DNA of 64,000 nt, taken from Pseudarthrobacter phenanthrenivorans (GTDB lineage Bacteria; Actinomycetota; Actinomycetes; Actinomycetales; Micrococcaceae). The translations under genes and the position numbers were made by a program. The first letter of the stretch is position 1. Each line of letters starts with the position of its first letter. The notes beneath the pieces were generated by a model. The model did no database searches and had not been told where the DNA came from. It was given only the letters and a program-made list of their open reading frames with translations. Of the stretch, positions 61,461 through 64,000 are shown piece after piece. The stretch spans positions 1 through 64,000 of the forward strand of contig NZ_JWTB01000038.1 of the NCBI RefSeq assembly GCF_000813845.1, written 5' to 3'.

Positions 61461-62947
61461 GGCATCCCTTTCACGGGAACGGCTGGTGTGGGGGCGGGCT
61501 TGGCGGCGGCCCGCCAGAGGTGCATGGTGGCGTAGGAACGCCACGGGCTGGTTTCCCGGAAGTCCGGGCTGAGGGCGTTGCCACCATTATCAAGGGCTCG
61601 GATCCCGTTCCGCACCGCGGCGTCATTGGCGAGGAAAATGTCCGGGGCGCCCAGGACCCGCATGGCCACGTAGCCAACGGTCCAGGGTCCTACGCCTGGC
61701 AGGGGGAGCAGCGCGGCGGTGAGGCCCGGAAGGTCGTCACCGTACCCGAACTCCAGGTGCCCCGACGCCATGGCCGAGGCCGCATGGAGCAGTGACTCCG
61801 TCCGCCGCTTCGGGCCGCTGAGCAGGTGTCCGGCGGCCGCCGTTTGGGCAGGAGTGGGAAACAGCCGCTCCAGGCCTTCGCCGGGTGTGCTGCTGGGGCT
61901 GCCGGCCGCGGACAGCCGGGTCAGTGCGGTGCGGGCCGCCGCCACCGTGACCTGCTGGCCCACCATGGCCCGGACCAGGAGTTCCTGCGGATCCACTGCT
62001 CCCGGCATCCGCATCCCCGGTGCCGCGGCAACGGAGGCAGCCAGCCGGGGGTCGGCGCCGAGCGTGCCGTCGATCGCGCCGGGGTCGGCGTCGAGGTCGA
62101 AGAGCCGCCGCACCCGGCTGAGCAGGGCGGGTAGGTCGCGGAGGTCCACCGCGCCGACGGTGAGGGTCAACGGCCGTTCCCGGGCGCCGGCGTCGTACTC
62201 CACCCGGAAGCGCGCGTCGCCGTGGGGCAGCCGCAGGGTGCGCGCGTAGGAGGTGGCCGTGCCTTCCTCGATCCCGGGGATGGCACGCACGGCAAGGAAG
62301 GTGAAGATGCCGGAATCGAAGGGTGGCCGGTAGGGCAGGCCCAGCACCAGTGCAGTCGTGCCTGCCGCCGCAGCGCCGCCGGCAGCGCCATGCCGGACCG
62401 TGTTGCGCAGTGCCGTGGGCGTCATGTCGAACACCTCGGCGATGGTGTCGTTGAATTGCCGCACGCTGCTGAAGCCGGCGGCGAAGGCGATGTCGGCCAG
62501 CTTCATGCCCGTGGACACCAGCAGCGTCCGGGCCGTCTGCGCCCGTGCAGCACGGGCCAGCGCCAAGGGACCTGCACCGAGCTCCTGCCCCAGGATCCGG
62601 TTGAGCTGGCGCGGCGAGTACCCCAGGCGGGCGGCGAGGCCCGCCACCCCGTCCCGGTTGATCACGCCGTCGTTGATCAGGCGCATGGCCCGGCCTGCAA
62701 TGTCCTGCCGCACGTTCCAGGCCGGGGTGCCCGGAACCGCCTCCGGCAGGCAGCGCTTGCAGGCGCGGTAGCCGGCCTCATGGGCCGCGGCGGACGTCTC
62801 GTAGAACGTCACGTTGGACGGTTTGGGGGTCCGGGCCGGGCAGGAGGGGCGGCAGTAGATTCCCGTGGTGCGGACGGCGGTGAAGAACTGGCCGTCGAAC
62901 CGGGGGTCGCGGGCATCGATTGCCCGGTAGCGCTGCCAGAAGTCCAT
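61457..62947 (-). CDS. alkA: Ada-AlkA fusion: DNA-3-methyladenine glycosylase 2 with regulatory domain
   Basis: 496 residues in three parts. The Ada metal-binding domain has Cys32, Cys36, Cys63 and Cys66, the same spacing as E. coli Ada where the first accepts methyl from phosphotriesters. An AraC-type helix-turn-helix pair follows (GVAGLAARLGYSPRQLNRIL, KLADIAFAAGFSSVRQFN). The AlkA part has an N domain and HhH-GPD glycosylase (LPGVGPWTVGYVAMRVLG, FLANDAAVRNGI with the catalytic Asp). It should sense methylation, activate genes and excise alkylated bases. ATG 62947 has GGAGG very close; an upstream GTG is possible. Confidence 0.94.
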   Translation of the reverse strand: MDFWQRYRAIDARDPRFDGQFFTAVRTTGIYCRPSCPARTPKPSNVTFYETSAAAHEAGYRACKRCLPEAVPGTPAWNVRQDIAGRAMRLINDGVINRDGVAGLAARLGYSPRQLNRILGQELGAGPLALARAARAQTARTLLVSTGMKLADIAFAAGFSSVRQFNDTIAEVFDMTPTALRNTVRHGAAGGAAAAGTTALVLGLPYRPPFDSGIFTFLAVRAIPGIEEGTATSYARTLRLPHGDARFRVEYDAGARERPLTLTVGAVDLRDLPALLSRVRRLFDLDADPGAIDGTLGADPRLAASVAAAPGMRMPGAVDPQELLVRAMVGQQVTVAAARTALTRLSAAGSPSSTPGEGLERLFPTPAQTAAAGHLLSGPKRRTESLLHAASAMASGHLEFGYGDDLPGLTAALLPLPGVGPWTVGYVAMRVLGAPDIFLANDAAVRNGIRALDNGGNALSPDFRETSPWRSYATMHLWRAAAKPAPTPAVPVKGMP

Positions 62948-63078
62948 TCCTCCATCCTGCCAGCCGACGCGCACTGCTTCTAGCGGAAATCGGACAGGGC
63001 CGTGAACGTCCGGAACCGGGCGCCGGGCGCCGATTCTGCAGGCGGATGAAAACCCCGGCATCCGGGTAAGGTCTACGA

Positions 63079-63768
63079 ATGAACCAGAGCATGCCGGCCC
63101 GGGAGCAGCTTCGTGACCTGCTGTCCGGGGATGCCCGCGAGCTTGCCCCGCAATTGCTGGGCGCCGTGTTGACCCACGAGTCCCGCGACGGAGCCGTATC
63201 CGTCAGGCTGACCGAGGTGGAGGCCTACATGGGACCGGAGGACTCCCTGCACCCCGACCCCGGCTCGCACACCTACCGCGGCCCCACACCCCGCAATGCG
63301 CCGATGTTCGGCCCGGCCGGGCACCTTTACGTCTACTTCACCTACGGCATGCACCACTGCACCAACATCGTGTGCGGGCCGGCCGGCGTCGCGTCCGCCC
63401 TGCTGCTGCGGGCGGGGGAGATCGTGGACGGCATCGGGCTGGCACAACGGCGCCGCCCGACGTCGAAAAGCCCCGCCGACCTGGCCAGCGGGCCGGCCCG
63501 CCTGGCCAAGGCGCTGGGATTGACGACGGCGGACAGCGGCCGCGACGCCCTGGCGCCACCCTTCGCGCTGGAACTTCCCTCCGGCACCCCCGGGCCGGTC
63601 AGTTCCGGTCCGCGGGTGGGCGTGGCCGGCGCCGGCGGATCAGAGGAATACGCGTGGCGGTTCTGGCTCACCGGCGACCCGACCGTCTCCAAGTACAAGG
63701 CGGCCAAGCCCCGGATCCGGAAGCAGTCCGTCGGTCCGCTGCCTCCTGCAACGTTTCACCGGCGTTAA
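63079..63768 (+). CDS. mpg: 3-methyladenine DNA glycosylase (AAG/MPG family)
   Basis: 229 residues. LTEVEAYMGPEDSLHP holds the catalytic Glu, and FTYGMHHCTNIVCGPAGVAS with VLLRAGEIVDG-like LLLRAGEIVDGI are the DNA-binding core. Structurally unrelated to AlkA but with overlapping substrates. TAAGGT (63067-63072) ends 6 nt before the ATG, a leaderless form. It diverges from ada-alkA over 131 bp, where a shared Ada-responsive control is possible. Confidence 0.95.
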   Translation: MNQSMPAREQLRDLLSGDARELAPQLLGAVLTHESRDGAVSVRLTEVEAYMGPEDSLHPDPGSHTYRGPTPRNAPMFGPAGHLYVYFTYGMHHCTNIVCGPAGVASALLLRAGEIVDGIGLAQRRRPTSKSPADLASGPARLAKALGLTTADSGRDALAPPFALELPSGTPGPVSSGPRVGVAGAGGSEEYAWRFWLTGDPTVSKYKAAKPRIRKQSVGPLPPATFHRR

Positions 63769-63780
63769 GGGAAATGGTTG

Positions 63781-63786
63781 TAGAAT
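63781..63786 (+). promoter_or_regulatory. Candidate -10 for the HelD-like gene
   Basis: TAGAAT within GTTGTAGAATGG, the same context as the infC -10 at 37868. No good -35 is visible upstream. It would give a leader of about 28 nt containing AGGGGAA as ribosome site. Confidence 0.4.
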
Positions 63787-63819
63787 GGACGGTCTGTCTT
63801 TCGCGATAGGGGAACGTTG

Positions 63820-64000
63820 ATGCACGACGCCGAATTGGCCCACGAACGGGAGTATGTAGCCGGCCTGTATGCCCGGCTGGAGGAACTCCGGGAGGAAAAG
63901 CGCCGCCAGCTGGCACAGGTGCGGCGCGCCGGAGCCGTGGGCACCATGCAGAACGTTTCGGAACGTGATGCGTTCGCTGCACTGTATGAAGACCGCCTGG
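63820..64000 (+). CDS. HelD-like UvrD-family helicase, N-terminal fragment at window edge
   Basis: 60 codons are visible before the edge: MHDAELAHEREYVAGLYARL, then a coiled coil (EELREEKRRQLAQVRRAG) and AVGTMQNVSERDAFAALYED. This matches the N-terminal arm of actinobacterial HelD/HelR, a UvrD-like ATPase that recycles stalled RNA polymerase. The Walker motifs lie beyond the window. No rifamycin-associated element is recognised in front of it. Confidence 0.7.
   Translation, partial: MHDAELAHEREYVAGLYARLEELREEKRRQLAQVRRAGAVGTMQNVSERDAFAALYEDRL

Overview
The window is about 64 kb of high-GC chromosomal DNA from an actinobacterium, most likely a member of the Micrococcaceae close to Arthrobacter/Pseudarthrobacter. 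The evidence is the gene content and order: recA-recX-miaB-miaA-dapF-hflX-lexA, a PriA-type HisA, a ClgR-like regulator, DUF3046 before recA, a mycothiol-type DinB-fold enzyme and a DUF222 (13E12) HNH protein. Further support comes from frequent GTG/TTG starts and many start codons that lack a Shine-Dalgarno but have a TANNNT hexamer 6-7 nt upstream. Nearly all of it reads as core chromosome. I saw no insertion sequence, prophage, CRISPR array, rRNA or tRNA.

Layout. 1-790: truncated DUF222 endonuclease. 0.85-6.9 kb: molybdenum cofactor cluster (moaD-moaA leftward; a membrane-anchored molybdopterin oxidoreductase, then moeA-moaC-mog-moaE rightward with overlapping starts). 7-18 kb: lysine/cell-envelope and housekeeping genes (dapB, dapA, RNase J, FtsK, PgsA, CinA, ClgR-like), interrupted by a TM2 protein, a DUF418-type membrane protein and a small SOS-box gene. 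18.9-31.3 kb: DNA repair and tRNA modification (MarR, DUF3046, recA, recX, miaB, miaA, dapF, a methyltransferase, hflX, a DinG-type helicase, lexA and a divergent LysM protein resembling the YneA division inhibitor). 31.4-35 kb: histidine genes hisC-hisB-hisH-(52-aa membrane protein)-priA, without hisF in this stretch. 35-41 kb: SseB, MFS, DUF1844, infC-rpmI-rplT with a long leader and an AUU start, and an rRNA methyltransferase. 41-50 kb: GlsB, MFS, NUDIX, an SOS-box radical SAM protein, SIMPL and HExxH proteins, pheST, quinone reductase. 50.8-59.5 kb: the complete argCJBDFR-GH arginine locus with an ArgR-type operator and a likely leaderless argC. 59.6-63.8 kb: PNPOx-like and mycothiol-type enzymes and an alkylation-repair group (ogt, ada-alkA fusion, divergent mpg). 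63.8 kb to the edge: start of a HelD-like helicase.

Themes. (1) DNA damage control: five LexA-type palindromes (recA, lexA, the LysM gene, the radical SAM gene and a lone DUF222-N-terminal-like gene) form a visible SOS regulon, next to a separate adaptive-response gene set. (2) Translation control: long structured leaders precede infC and hflX, the latter with a six-codon upstream ORF. (3) Amino-acid operons for Lys, His and Arg are compact and translationally coupled. I found no clearly new multi-gene system. The best candidates for new biology are the SOS-linked DUF222-like and radical SAM genes, the hflX leader and the infC leader.
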